Positions 26,528 to 34,461 of a stretch of DNA of 40,820 nt are shown here, in pieces (the first letter of the stretch is position 1; every line of letters begins with the position of its first letter). A program made the translations under genes and the position numbers. Source of the DNA: Candidatus Bathycorpusculum sp. (GTDB lineage Archaea > Thermoproteota > Bathyarchaeia > Bathyarchaeales > Bathycorpusculaceae); assembly GCA_009781395.1 (NCBI GenBank), contig WQYG01000006.1:1-40820 (forward strand), given 5' to 3'. The notes under the pieces are model-generated. The model was not told the origin of the DNA and did no database searches. It saw only the letters and a program-made list of their open reading frames with translations.

Positions 26528-27125
26528 AAGAAAAAACGAATGTTACTACAAAAAAGCTAAAGCAGCAAACTATCGTAGCCGTTCCATATACAAACTAATT
26601 CAAGCTAACGAAAAATATGGCTTTATCCAATTGCGTAACATTATCGTGGATTTAGGTGCCGCACCTGGTGGATGGATACAGGCCGCCCGAAAAATGATTG
26701 GTAGACACGGTTTTGTTTTAGGTGTCGATCTAAAACCAATTGAACCGTTTCCCCAAGAGTACATTCGAACAATTATTGGCGACCTAACCGACCCAAATAT
26801 TGCAGAACAAATTATGTCCTTTTTACCTCGTAAACCCGATACCGTACTTTCTGATGCTGCACCAAATATTACCGGCATCTGGGAAGTTGACCACGCCCGA
26901 CAAATTGACTTGGCAACTAAAGCCTTAGACGTTGCCCTACAAATTTTACGCCCTAACGGCAACTTTTTCGTAAAACTCTTCCAAGGCGACTTGATGGATG
27001 ATTTTGTCCAAACAGTTAAAGAACATTTCACTGAAATTAAATTCGTTAAACCAGGGGCTAGCCGAGCAAAAAGCTCTGAAATGTACCTTTTAGCTTTAGG
27101 TTTAAAAACCAAACCTGAAGAGTAA
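26505..27125 (+). CDS. rlmE: 23S rRNA 2'-O-methyltransferase RlmE/FtsJ family
   Basis: This is an SAM-dependent ribose methyltransferase of the FtsJ/RrmJ type. The SAM site is VDLGAAPGGWIQAA. The K-D-K-E tetrad is present in RSRSIYKLIQ, LSDAAPN, FFVKLFQG and KSSEMYLLALG. The track opens at GTG 26475, with ATG 26496 as another option. TTG 26505 (MPKAWIRERKNECYY) is preferred because CGAGG ends 9 bases before it and the family usually starts right at this motif. It overlaps the rpc34 end by 23 bases. Its substrate is rRNA or tRNA by analogy. Confidence 0.93.
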   Translation: MPKAWIRERKNECYYKKAKAANYRSRSIYKLIQANEKYGFIQLRNIIVDLGAAPGGWIQAARKMIGRHGFVLGVDLKPIEPFPQEYIRTIIGDLTDPNIAEQIMSFLPRKPDTVLSDAAPNITGIWEVDHARQIDLATKALDVALQILRPNGNFFVKLFQGDLMDDFVQTVKEHFTEIKFVKPGASRAKSSEMYLLALGLKTKPEE

Positions 27126-27390
27126 CTTTCCTTTTGAATTTTTTCTTCTTTTTATGGAGTGATGTAAAAACTCAAATATTGCCTGCCGATTATGTGTGGG
27201 TATACATAAAATTTAGGGTGTTGATTTACGGTGTACTACTTTTTTTTATCAACCGTAAAAACCGTGTTAGCTTTAGTTGTGTTATTTCTCATTTGGTGTG
27301 ATGGAGCCTGTCTTGTATGGGAACATGTGGGAATAGCAGTGTATATATGTCGGTGTTACCTTTTTAAAATGAGATGTTTACTATTATGGA

Positions 27391-27396
27391 GGTATC
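27391..27396 (+). promoter_or_regulatory. Strong ribosome binding site of the beta-helix protein gene
   Basis: GGAGGT lies 9 bases before ATG 27406. TATATAT near 27338-27346 is a candidate promoter element. The 280-base gap from rlmE contains nothing else recognisable. Confidence 0.6.
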
Positions 27397-27405
27397 TGTT
27401 TAACT

Positions 27406-28455
27406 ATGGAATTTGGTTCCAATCCAAATTTGTATAGGGGTGTGTTTTTGCTTTTTGTTTTTTTGTTATCTATGGTGCTGTTGTTTTCTTCTCTATGTGT
27501 TTCTGTTTTTGATGGTAATATTTCTTCTTTTGTGTCTGAAGTTCCTGATCAGGTAGTTGTTAATACTGAGGCTGAACTTATAAACGCGGTTGATAATGCT
27601 GTAGGCTCTACTGTTATTGCCCTTAATGGAGATATCACACTTTTGTGGTCCCTTGTTATTTCTGGTAATAAAAATATCACGTTAACAAGCAATAGGGCAA
27701 CGGGTTTTTACAAGTTAATTGGGCCAAATGATCAAAGTACCATTGGCATTAGTGCTGGTGGCGTATTGACCATTGATGGCATAATTGTAACTCATGAGAC
27801 TGGTGATGGTGGTAGTGGAGTGGCTGTTGGTGGTGCACTTATTATGGTTGATGGCGAGATTTCGGGTAACTATGCCAATCGTGTTGGCAATGGTGGTGGT
27901 GTAACCAATTATGGTGTTTTTACTATGTTGGGTGGCACAATTTCCAACAACACTGCTCATTCTGGTGGTGGTGTGCTTAGTGGTTTTGACTGTTTTTTTG
28001 TGATGTCTGGTGGTAAAATTTCAGATAACTCTGCTGAGTTTGGTGGTGGGGTACACATGATGTCGGGTTCTTTTGTGATGGAGGGTGGTGAGATTATTAG
28101 TAATGCCGCTTCTCGTGGTGGTGGTGTGTATCTGTATGCTGGTAATATACGCAATGTTGACCCAATTTATGATGGTTCTTTTGTGATGTCTGGTGGTAAA
28201 ATTTCGGGTAATACCGCTGAGCAAGGTGGTGGTGTGTACAATCGTGATGGTACTTTTAAGTTGTCTGGCGGTATAGTTTTTGGTAACGCAGCTTCAAAGG
28301 GTAGTGGTGATGTGTATAATGACGTTGGTGTTGTGTATTATTTTGGTGTGAGAGCTGTTGTGGTTATTTGTGTGAGTGTTGTGCTTGTTGTGGTTGGTGT
28401 TATTGTTTTTGTTGGGTTCTTTTATTCTAAAAAGCAAAAGAGGGGTTTACAGTAG
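27406..28455 (+). CDS. Membrane-anchored beta-helix surface protein
   Basis: An N-terminal signal helix (GVFLLFVFLLSMVLLFSSL, about 12-30) is followed by a right-handed beta-helix region and a C-terminal transmembrane helix (about 316-340) with a basic SKKQKRG tail. From residue 150 there are at least five repeats of the form MSGGxIsxNtAxxGGGV, for example VMSGGKISDNSAEFGGGVH and MSGGKISGNTAEQGGGVY. Such repeats are frequent in surface adhesins of gut bacteria. Lines of near-identical DNA show recent internal duplication. It is probably displayed on the cell surface with one membrane anchor; ligand unknown. Horizontal origin is plausible but not shown. Confidence 0.85.
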   Translation: MEFGSNPNLYRGVFLLFVFLLSMVLLFSSLCVSVFDGNISSFVSEVPDQVVVNTEAELINAVDNAVGSTVIALNGDITLLWSLVISGNKNITLTSNRATGFYKLIGPNDQSTIGISAGGVLTIDGIIVTHETGDGGSGVAVGGALIMVDGEISGNYANRVGNGGGVTNYGVFTMLGGTISNNTAHSGGGVLSGFDCFFVMSGGKISDNSAEFGGGVHMMSGSFVMEGGEIISNAASRGGGVYLYAGNIRNVDPIYDGSFVMSGGKISGNTAEQGGGVYNRDGTFKLSGGIVFGNAASKGSGDVYNDVGVVYYFGVRAVVVICVSVVLVVVGVIVFVGFFYSKKQKRGLQ

Positions 28456-28568
28456 ACTTTTCTGGGTTCTTTTTGTTGCGGTGAAAGCTTTGATTAACTT
28501 GATAGAAACATTTAATTTCTGTGTTTATGTTTTTAAAATATGATTGTTGAAAAGATGGATGTGTTGTA

Positions 28569-29123
28569 TTGGGCGATATTTTGTCGTTTTGGAAGTCTGC
28601 TTCGATTAAGCGCAAAAGGCTCTATTCTTTGTTCTTCATTTTTCTTTTGTCTGTGATGGTAACGTTTGCTGGAACTTTGGTGCCTTTAAGTGATGAAGAT
28701 GCAAAAATGCTTTCCGATAATGTGAATCAGATATTGGTGGAAAATGATGATTTGGGTTCTTTGTCAGTTGCAATTTTTGTTAACAATTTTAGGCTTTGTT
28801 TACTTATGTTTATCCCTGTAGTTGGTGCTATATTTGGAATGTTTGTATTGTTTTCGACGGGTGTGGGTTTAAGTGCGCTTTCGATGACGCAAGGAATACC
28901 TGTGGGTATTGCTTTTTTGTCATTAATGATTACGCCTATCTTTTGGATTGAATTTGCCTCGTACTCTTTAGGTATGTCTGAAAGTATTTGGTCCTTTCGA
29001 CGTTTTACTCAGAAACGTTGGGCGTATCTAGCGTGGACTGCAATATTTATCGGTATGACTGCTGTGCTACTTGCAATAGGTGCCGTAGTGGAGGCATGGC
29101 TCCTACTAATGGTGGGCGTATAA
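28569..29123 (+). CDS. SpoIIM-family (stage II sporulation protein M-like) membrane protein
   Basis: This 184-residue protein has four or more hydrophobic helices (LYSLFFIFLLSVMVTFAGTL, LCLLMFIPVVGAIFGMFVLF, and two near the C-terminus). The motif IFVNNFRLCLLMFIPVVGAI is characteristic of the SpoIIM/DUF95 family. In archaea these proteins have no sporulation role and their function is unclear. The start is TTG 28569. It is convergent with nadC, with about 10 bases between the two stops. Confidence 0.82.
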   Translation: MGDILSFWKSASIKRKRLYSLFFIFLLSVMVTFAGTLVPLSDEDAKMLSDNVNQILVENDDLGSLSVAIFVNNFRLCLLMFIPVVGAIFGMFVLFSTGVGLSALSMTQGIPVGIAFLSLMITPIFWIEFASYSLGMSESIWSFRRFTQKRWAYLAWTAIFIGMTAVLLAIGAVVEAWLLLMVGV

Positions 29124-29133
29124 CATAGTCTGC

Positions 29134-29991
29134 CTATTTTTTGTTTACCTCTAAACTGAGGTCTAATGCTTTTACACTATGTGTCAATGCGCCAATGCTG
29201 ATGATGTCAACTTTAGCTTGAGCATAGTCTAATAATGTTTCACTATTAATTCCCCCACTTACCTCCAACAAGACTTTGTGGGGTAACTCTGTCTTTTTGA
29301 GTATTTCAGCTGCCTTATTTACTTCTTCAGGGGTGAAATTATCTAACATGATTATGTCTGCTCCTGCCTTCGCTACCCGTAGAATATCTGTTGCATTTGT
29401 TATTTCAACCTCAATTTTCTTACTAAAAGACGTGTTTTCTTTTGCCAACTTTACAGCTCTAGCTGGATCACCGATTATTGCGATGTGATTATCTTTAATT
29501 AAAAGCATATCCTCTAAATGCAGTCTATGCGGGTCACCGCCGCCAATGGCCACAGCTTTTTTATCAAAATACAATAGACCCGGCGCAGTTTTTCGAGTTG
29601 CAGCAATTATTGCAGAAGAGTTTACCGCTTTTAGTTTTTCAGTTAACTTGTGTGTAGTTGTTGCAATGCCACACATACGTGACAACAAATTAAGCAGAGT
29701 ACGCTCCACAGTTAGAATAGTTTGAGCATCACCTGTTATTTGCATTATAACCTGCTTATCTTTTACTTGCATCCCATCATCGATGTAAACTTTAACTTTT
29801 AAATCCATGGCTTGGATGAGAATAGTTGCCTCTTTTACACCTGCAACTATACCCTGTTCTTTAGCAACCACTTCAGCGGTTACAGTTAAATCTGATGGAA
29901 TGATTGCAGACGATGTAGCATCACCTTGTCCAACATCATCTTTTAGAAACTGTATGAGTTGCTCTTCAACAAGTTTTCTAGGCATAAACAT
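29134..29991 (-). CDS. nadC: Nicotinate-nucleotide pyrophosphorylase (carboxylating)
   Basis: This quinolinate phosphoribosyltransferase forms nicotinate mononucleotide in de novo NAD synthesis. Typical segments are DVGQGDATSSAIIP, VERTLLNLLSRMCGIATTT, AATRKTAPGLLYFDKKAVAI, GGDPHRLHLEDMLLIKDNHI and the phosphate-binding SGGINSETL. Length is 285 residues. Met3 (29985) is an alternative start. NadA and NadB are not in the window. It is divergent from the glycosyltransferase gene, and the 84-base gap should hold both promoters. Confidence 0.96.
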   Translation of the reverse strand: MFMPRKLVEEQLIQFLKDDVGQGDATSSAIIPSDLTVTAEVVAKEQGIVAGVKEATILIQAMDLKVKVYIDDGMQVKDKQVIMQITGDAQTILTVERTLLNLLSRMCGIATTTHKLTEKLKAVNSSAIIAATRKTAPGLLYFDKKAVAIGGGDPHRLHLEDMLLIKDNHIAIIGDPARAVKLAKENTSFSKKIEVEITNATDILRVAKAGADIIMLDNFTPEEVNKAAEILKKTELPHKVLLEVSGGINSETLLDYAQAKVDIISIGALTHSVKALDLSLEVNKK

Positions 29992-30016
29992 GTTTGTAAC
30001 TTTAATTTATCAAAGG

Positions 30017-30024
30017 TTTAAATG
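30017..30024 (+). promoter_or_regulatory. TATA box of the glycosyltransferase gene
   Basis: GG followed by TTTAAATG is a typical TATA box. The long track frame starts inside it (ATG 30022), so transcription should begin after that codon, favouring ATG 30076 as the start. Confidence 0.5.
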
Positions 30025-30075
30025 CTTCCCTTGCGCTTAACTTTAAAATTGATTTATGCATATCGTTGTGATTGT

Positions 30076-31212
30076 ATGCGTCTGTTGTTTACCTGCTCAG
30101 AGTTAGGGTTGGGTCATGTTTCACGAATTATTCCTTTAGGTAAGCGACTGGAACAAGATGGTTGTGAAATATTTTTTCTCTCAGGTGGCAAAGCTTATGA
30201 TTTGCTCAAAAAAGAATTTGAACACACATACAAATGCATGCCAATTGTATGGTATGAAAATGCTTCTGGCATTGTTGTACCTGCCTCAATGATTAACATA
30301 CTGTTGCCTTTGCCGGTATTTAACGCAGAAAATCATCAATTCGAAACAAAAAACTCTAACACTATGGAAATCATCCATAGATCATACAATATACTAGAAA
30401 AAGTACGTGATATTTCACCTGATGTACTAATTGCTGACGGCGACATAACTGCTCTTCGGATTGCTGCTAAACGAAAAATTCCTTCTGTTTACATAACAAA
30501 TTTCCTGCGTCCAAATTATGGAATTATGCACTTTTTTAACTTTGGTAAATCCATAGTGGACCAATATGTTAAGCAAGCTACAAAAATTGTTATCCCAGAC
30601 AACCCTCCTCCATACACAATTTCAGACTACAACATTGGTAACCTACACGGTTCAGCATTTGAAGACAAAATCGAGTATGTTGGTCCCTTCATGGACACAA
30701 CACCCATACAAGGTTTAGCTGAACACATTTTTGCTCCTATAAGTGGTCCCATAGGAACACGTTTAAAAATACTTAAAACTTTGTTACCTGTTCTTCAAAG
30801 GACTTCTATAAAAACTATAATCAGTCTTGGGGCTCCTGGCAAGAAAGCCTCCACAAAATTCGGTAACTGTGAAATCCACAATTGGCTCTCTACAGCTGAA
30901 CGTCAAGAAGCCATGAAAAACGCCAAATATGTCATCTTTAGCGGCGGACACATAACCTGTTTTGAAACTATTAAGTACACTAAGCCAAGTATCTGCATAC
31001 CTACTCAGCCTGAGCAGGGTGGTAACGCAGCAAAAATGCAAGACTTAGGTTGCTCTATTAAGGTTAAAAACCAAAAAGAACTTGCAAATGCTATACAAAA
31101 AATGGAACAAAATCTCCACACTTACAAGAAAAACGTGTTTAACCTTAACAAATTCTCCAGTAAACTCAACGGTTTAGATAGAACTGTTGAAATTATCAAA
31201 AAAACAGTTTAA
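30076..31212 (+). CDS. Glycosyltransferase, GT28/MurG-like
   Basis: This is a GT-B-type glycosyltransferase. The N-terminal domain begins MRLLFTCSELGLGHVSRIIP with the Gly-rich GLGHVSR turn. The C-terminal domain has KYVIFSGGHITCFETIKYTK and PSICIPTQPEQGGNAAKM, the nucleotide-sugar-binding region seen in MurG-like enzymes (SGGxxT...P...Q..NA). Length from this start is 378 residues. It may act in archaeal lipid or surface glycan synthesis; donor and acceptor cannot be told. ATG 30076 is preferred over 30022 because the TATA box overlaps the latter. Confidence 0.85.
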   Translation: MRLLFTCSELGLGHVSRIIPLGKRLEQDGCEIFFLSGGKAYDLLKKEFEHTYKCMPIVWYENASGIVVPASMINILLPLPVFNAENHQFETKNSNTMEIIHRSYNILEKVRDISPDVLIADGDITALRIAAKRKIPSVYITNFLRPNYGIMHFFNFGKSIVDQYVKQATKIVIPDNPPPYTISDYNIGNLHGSAFEDKIEYVGPFMDTTPIQGLAEHIFAPISGPIGTRLKILKTLLPVLQRTSIKTIISLGAPGKKASTKFGNCEIHNWLSTAERQEAMKNAKYVIFSGGHITCFETIKYTKPSICIPTQPEQGGNAAKMQDLGCSIKVKNQKELANAIQKMEQNLHTYKKNVFNLNKFSSKLNGLDRTVEIIKKTV

Positions 31213-31222
31213 ACATAATTTG

Positions 31223-31849
31223 TTATCTCAAGTTTAAACGTTTAATCTCGCCCTTTGGTGTTTGTTCTTCAAAAACTATAGCTGCAAACTTGTAAATCTT
31301 GACCCCCTTTGTTAACCAACTGTCAGCTGGCAATCCTGCTTTCATACAACATTGACAAAGAAATTCTTCCTCACACCATTGCCACTCAACAGGTACCTGA
31401 GGCAAAAGCAATCCTCTATTGTACCCTTTCTCTACAATTAAACCATCTTGTCCAACTTGAATTTGTTGTATGTACTCTTTAGGATTACCAACTTGTATCA
31501 GCTCTGGCGGTGTTAAGACGCTAACTTCAAAAACACATTTATCTAATTCACCAAACGTCATCGATGGGAAACGTGGATCTTCGGTTGCAGCATTTATAGC
31601 AGAATCAATAACGGCTTCAACAAGCGAACTTGTTGGATAAGGATATCCTATACAACCCCGCAATGTTTTCTCTCCCTCTTCTCTGCTATAGGCGTTTATG
31701 GTTACAAAAACACCGCATTTCTCGTAAAGTTTTTGCGGTGTATCTTTAGATGGTTTAAACGTTTGTCCTACACCAAGAAAAGCCTCAACAGCACTCCTTG
31801 TCAGTTCAATTAAAAATTTTCCTTCTTCCAAAGTTAATTCAAACGACAT
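31223..31849 (-). CDS. AMMECR1 domain protein
   Basis: This is a member of the widespread AMMECR1 family, whose biochemical role is unknown. The invariant motif LRGCIG is present in KTLRGCIGYPYPTSSLVEAV, followed by NAATEDPRFPSMTFGELDKC and VEKGYNRGLLLPQVPVEWQW. The C-terminus has CQCCMKAGLPADSWL. Length is 208 residues, typical. In archaea this gene sometimes sits with radical SAM AmmeMemoRadiSam genes, but none is adjacent here. It is downstream of psmB on the same strand, 80 bases away. Confidence 0.93.
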   Translation of the reverse strand: MSFELTLEEGKFLIELTRSAVEAFLGVGQTFKPSKDTPQKLYEKCGVFVTINAYSREEGEKTLRGCIGYPYPTSSLVEAVIDSAINAATEDPRFPSMTFGELDKCVFEVSVLTPPELIQVGNPKEYIQQIQVGQDGLIVEKGYNRGLLLPQVPVEWQWCEEEFLCQCCMKAGLPADSWLTKGVKIYKFAAIVFEEQTPKGEIKRLNLR

Positions 31850-31929
31850 ATCCCCACCTCAACCAGTTAACAAACTATATACTGTCAACAAGAAATAAAA
31901 ATTAAAGTGTGTAACGAAGGAGAGTGTTT

Positions 31930-32652
31930 TTAGAATTTGATTGTTTCTTCAGTTACGCCTTCTTTGGTTACGATAAAAAAGTCGATGCCATCGCCACTCA
32001 TTGCATCTCTGTTTACTGATGCTTTAATTGCTCTTTTTATAAGCTCTTTAGCTTCGACAACGGTTATCGATTCTTTGTATGCTTCTTCTATAACACTTAT
32101 AGCGGTCTCTGTTCCTGAACCAACTGCTGCATACTTGTCTGGGATAAGTGAACCTAAGACATCTAAAACAAACAATGTTGCACCTTCCTCATCTAAGCCT
32201 CCAATAATAGTTTGAGTATACAACGGTGCATATCTACGATTAAAAAGAATATTTGCCATAAGCTTAGAAGCGGCTCTTACACTAATTTTTCTACCAACAT
32301 CCATGCTAAAAAGTTTAGCCTGAGCCTCCATCTCTCTGGAAAGAACTTGCATATCACCTACAAGACCTGCACAGGCAACACCAATCTGATCTGTTACCTT
32401 GAAAACCTTCTTTCCTCCCTTACTCATGATAAACCCGCCATACGTTACACGCTTCTCTGAAGCTAAAACTACCCCATCAACACAAACAACACCTACAGTT
32501 GTTGCACCTGGCATCCACACCATACCTTGAGGCGCCTGATTACCTGAAGCCTGCTGTTGTTGTTGTTGATTCTGACCTTCCTGAGGCATAACATGCATCT
32601 GTGGAATTTCCCGTAAAGATGGAAACTGTGACTGAAATCCATATCTTTCCAT
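31930..32652 (-). CDS. psmB: Proteasome subunit beta (apparently lacking Thr1)
   Basis: The protein is clearly a 20S beta subunit (GVVLASEKRVTYGGFIMSKG, GVACAGLVGDMQVLSREMEA, YAAVGSGTETAISVIEE). The processing site reads WMPGATTVGVVCVDG. Aligned with the usual G/TTTVG, the nucleophile Thr1 position is Ala50, while the Glu17 and Lys33 equivalents are kept (ASEKR, GGKKVF). Processing at Thr51 would need a shifted cut. The 50-residue N-terminal part is long and Gln-rich (QNQQQQQQASGNQ). In two-beta archaeal proteasomes one beta is inactive; this may be that type, implying an active beta elsewhere. A TATA box lies 45 bases upstream. Confidence 0.93.
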   Translation of the reverse strand: MERYGFQSQFPSLREIPQMHVMPQEGQNQQQQQQASGNQAPQGMVWMPGATTVGVVCVDGVVLASEKRVTYGGFIMSKGGKKVFKVTDQIGVACAGLVGDMQVLSREMEAQAKLFSMDVGRKISVRAASKLMANILFNRRYAPLYTQTIIGGLDEEGATLFVLDVLGSLIPDKYAAVGSGTETAISVIEEAYKESITVVEAKELIKRAIKASVNRDAMSGDGIDFFIVTKEGVTEETIKF

Positions 32653-32696
32653 AACTTTCGCCTTTTATTTTTGTAATACACAAAACAATGTATTAA

Positions 32697-32710
32697 GGTT
32701 ATTTATAACC
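32697..32710 (-). promoter_or_regulatory. TATA box of psmB (palindromic)
   Basis: On the minus strand GGTTATAAATAACC is a good TATA box within a near-perfect dyad, 45 bases before the psmB ATG. The symmetry could also suit a regulator. Confidence 0.55.
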
Positions 32711-32930
32711 CTGCTTCCCAAACCACCTAATCTCAAGTATCAAGTTTCTCTCTTCCCTTCTACACTCCAACAACCAACTGAGCTACCAACATAAATCAAT
32801 ACTACAACAAATAACAGATTAATCACTAATTAAAAACAAATATGTAACCAATGGTGTAATGCTTAATCTATCTTTTTGGTGTACTCTACAATAGTTTGTG
32901 CTCTTAAGCCAACGCCAAACAGCACTATTT
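32711..32930. other. Gene-free remainder of the psmB upstream gap
   Basis: There is no gene or RNA that I can recognise between the psmB TATA box and the ATPase remnant. The + strand is A/C-rich near psmB and T-rich further on, which may mark a junction. Confidence 0.35.
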
Positions 32931-33185
32931 TTATACATTTTCTCCAATTTTAAATGTTACCTTTTTCAGAAAAAACAGTTTCGTTATTTGCTGTAATAAT
33001 GTACTTTTTCCACAACGTCTGATGCCTGATATTACAATAGCGAAAAGGTTTGTGAGGTCAATGTCTTAGTTAATGTTTGAAATATGCCATACTTTAGGTG
33101 TTTGAGGTCTTTTTGTTGTGTTTAGACGGCTGTGCAGTTTTTCTTTAAGAACGTCAAGGAAACTGTGATTGTTAAAATGTAAACT
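32931..33185 (-). pseudogene. AAA ATPase remnant with P-loop and in-frame stop
   Basis: In one minus-strand frame the stretch translates to FLDVLKEKLHSRL..., one TAA (codon 40 of 85), then LFAIVISGIRRCGKSTLLQQ and a stop. GIRRCGKST is a Walker A motif of the archaeal ATPase family that usually carries a C-terminal DUF4143 region. No start codon is visible, an internal stop interrupts it, and everything after the P-loop region (Walker B, sensor) is missing. It is therefore a decayed N-terminal fragment, between psmB and tRNA-Gly. Such ATPases are often accessory genes. Confidence 0.75.
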
Positions 33186-33208
33186 TGTTCATTGGTAATG
33201 AATAAGTG

Positions 33209-33284
33209 TGGTGCGGTTGCCGGGATTTGAACCCGAGTGTTCAGCTTGGGAAGCTGATGTCCTACCGAGCTAGACTACAACCGC
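33209..33284 (-). tRNA. tRNA-Gly (anticodon CCC), CCA encoded
   Basis: The minus strand gives GCGGTTG pairing with CAACCGC (7 bp), a D arm GTC/GAC with TAGCTCGGTAG loop, an anticodon stem TCAGC/GCTGA with loop TTCCCAA (anticodon CCC, reading GGG) and a T arm TCGGG/CCCGG with loop TTCAAAT. The discriminator is A, followed by an encoded CCA (33209-33211). There is no intron. Total length is 76 nt. A TATA-like TGTTATAT lies about 38 bases upstream (33321-33328). The ORF-track frame at 33206 (GCRDLNPS) is just the antisense of this tRNA. Confidence 0.95.
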
Positions 33285-33403
33285 GCAAGACCTACCGCTT
33301 GAAAATTGTTAAGCTGTCCCATATAACAGTTTTTGTTCTTTTGTGTCTACTTTTTTTGTTCCGTTGCTCAAATAGCCGAAACAGAGATAAGGTTAGAGCT
33401 TTC

Positions 33404-33411
33404 TTTATAAG
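33404..33411 (+). promoter_or_regulatory. TATA box of ogt
   Basis: TTTATAAG lies about 30 bases before ATG 33440, with GAGG at about 33426 as ribosome binding site. Confidence 0.5.
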
Positions 33412-33439
33412 TAGTACTTTTGAAAGAGGTTGTTGTTAA

Positions 33440-34033
33440 ATGATTCAAGTCTGTACTCAAAGTGTTAATGGTACATGGTTTGCCGTAGCTTGTACTGAGC
33501 GGCAAATTGTTGCTGCCTCTTTTGCTGATATTGAACAAAAAGCTCTAAACAGTCTGCTTAATAGTCTGCCTCTTGATGTGCCCTTTCAGGTTTTGCTTTC
33601 ACCTTCGGTATGTGCAAAAAATACGTTTACTTTAATGGCTGATGTGCTTGAGGGCAAAGATGTTGAATCTAGTTTCAATCTTGCAACTAATGGATTGTCA
33701 GAGTATACGGTGCGTGTTCTTAAGGCGGTTATGCAAATTCCGTCTGGTTATGTTGCCTCTTATGGGGCAGTTGCTAAAGCTGTAGGTGGCGGTCCACGAG
33801 CGGTTGGAAATGTTATGGCTGGAAACATTTTTGTTCTTATTGTTCCCTGTCATCGTGTAGTCAAATCTGATTTTTCTTTAGGTGGTTATGGGGGCGGTTT
33901 GAAAATTAAGTATCAGTTGCTTGTGAGAGAAAAACGAGGTTATCTTGAACCATGCGATATTGTAATTAAGAATGGTGGTGTACTTCGGGTTTATCCTGTT
34001 GAGGTAACTTTAAAAAACATTTTTCTGCTTTAA
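33440..34033 (+). CDS. ogt: Methylated-DNA--protein-cysteine methyltransferase
   Basis: This is a suicidal DNA repair protein that takes the alkyl group from O6-alkylguanine. The active site is IVPCHRVV (Cys137). The Arg-finger helix GGGPRAVGNVMAGN and SGYVASYGAVAKAVG come before it, and the C-terminal GGYGGGLKIKYQLL after it. The N-terminal ribonuclease-like domain is short. About 30 residues (CDIVIKNGGVLRVYPVEVTL) extend beyond the usual end. The common NP before the active site is NI here (GNIFVLIVPC). Length is 197 residues. Confidence 0.93.
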   Translation: MIQVCTQSVNGTWFAVACTERQIVAASFADIEQKALNSLLNSLPLDVPFQVLLSPSVCAKNTFTLMADVLEGKDVESSFNLATNGLSEYTVRVLKAVMQIPSGYVASYGAVAKAVGGGPRAVGNVMAGNIFVLIVPCHRVVKSDFSLGGYGGGLKIKYQLLVREKRGYLEPCDIVIKNGGVLRVYPVEVTLKNIFLL

Positions 34034-34461
34034 ACTTTAACGACCATTTTTACTATCTGACTGTTAAGTATGTACGATTGATACTTGTTATTCGATTTGT
34101 GTTTTACGTTTTAAACTTTTTATGTTGTAGCTTACTTTTGTGTTTTTTGTTTTTATTCTCTGAATTTTTCTGTCTATGCTGTCTGTTACTTTTCTTTTTC
34201 TGTTGTGTTTTTAATAGTTGCTCTTTTTTTGGTTTTTGTTTTAGTAAAGAAACCTTGACTAAGTTTTGTCTATATTTCTTTACGAAAACCCTTTTTACAT
34301 ATTTATCCCGCTGATAGTTTGGGAATGTTTGATGAGAAAAATGTATGTCTTGGGTTCCATTTCAGTTTCTCTCTCAGCATGTTTTTTTAGTCTGATAAAT
34401 AAAAATAGTAATGATGGTTTGGGTGCTGGTAAACGGTTTGCAATTAGCGGGGGATGCCTGT
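34034..34461. other. T-rich intergenic region between ogt and the regulator gene
   Basis: The + strand has long T-rich runs (for example TTTTGTGTTTTTTGTTTTTA) that probably terminate ogt. GATAAATAAAAATAG near 34393-34407 may be the promoter of the next gene. The track frames at 34078 and 34266 are low-complexity Phe/Leu/Cys-rich translations of T-rich DNA and are not believed. Confidence 0.45.

Noticed and set aside
33209-33284. tRNA-Gly as an att site for an integrated element covering the fibre genes
   Set aside because: I found no second copy of the tRNA 3' end in the window, no integrase, and the tRNA 3' end points away from the fibre region.
33206-33439. ORF beginning MWCGCRDLNPSVQ
   Set aside because: The GCRDLNPS string is the usual antisense translation of a tRNA T arm; the stretch is tRNA-Gly on the minus strand.
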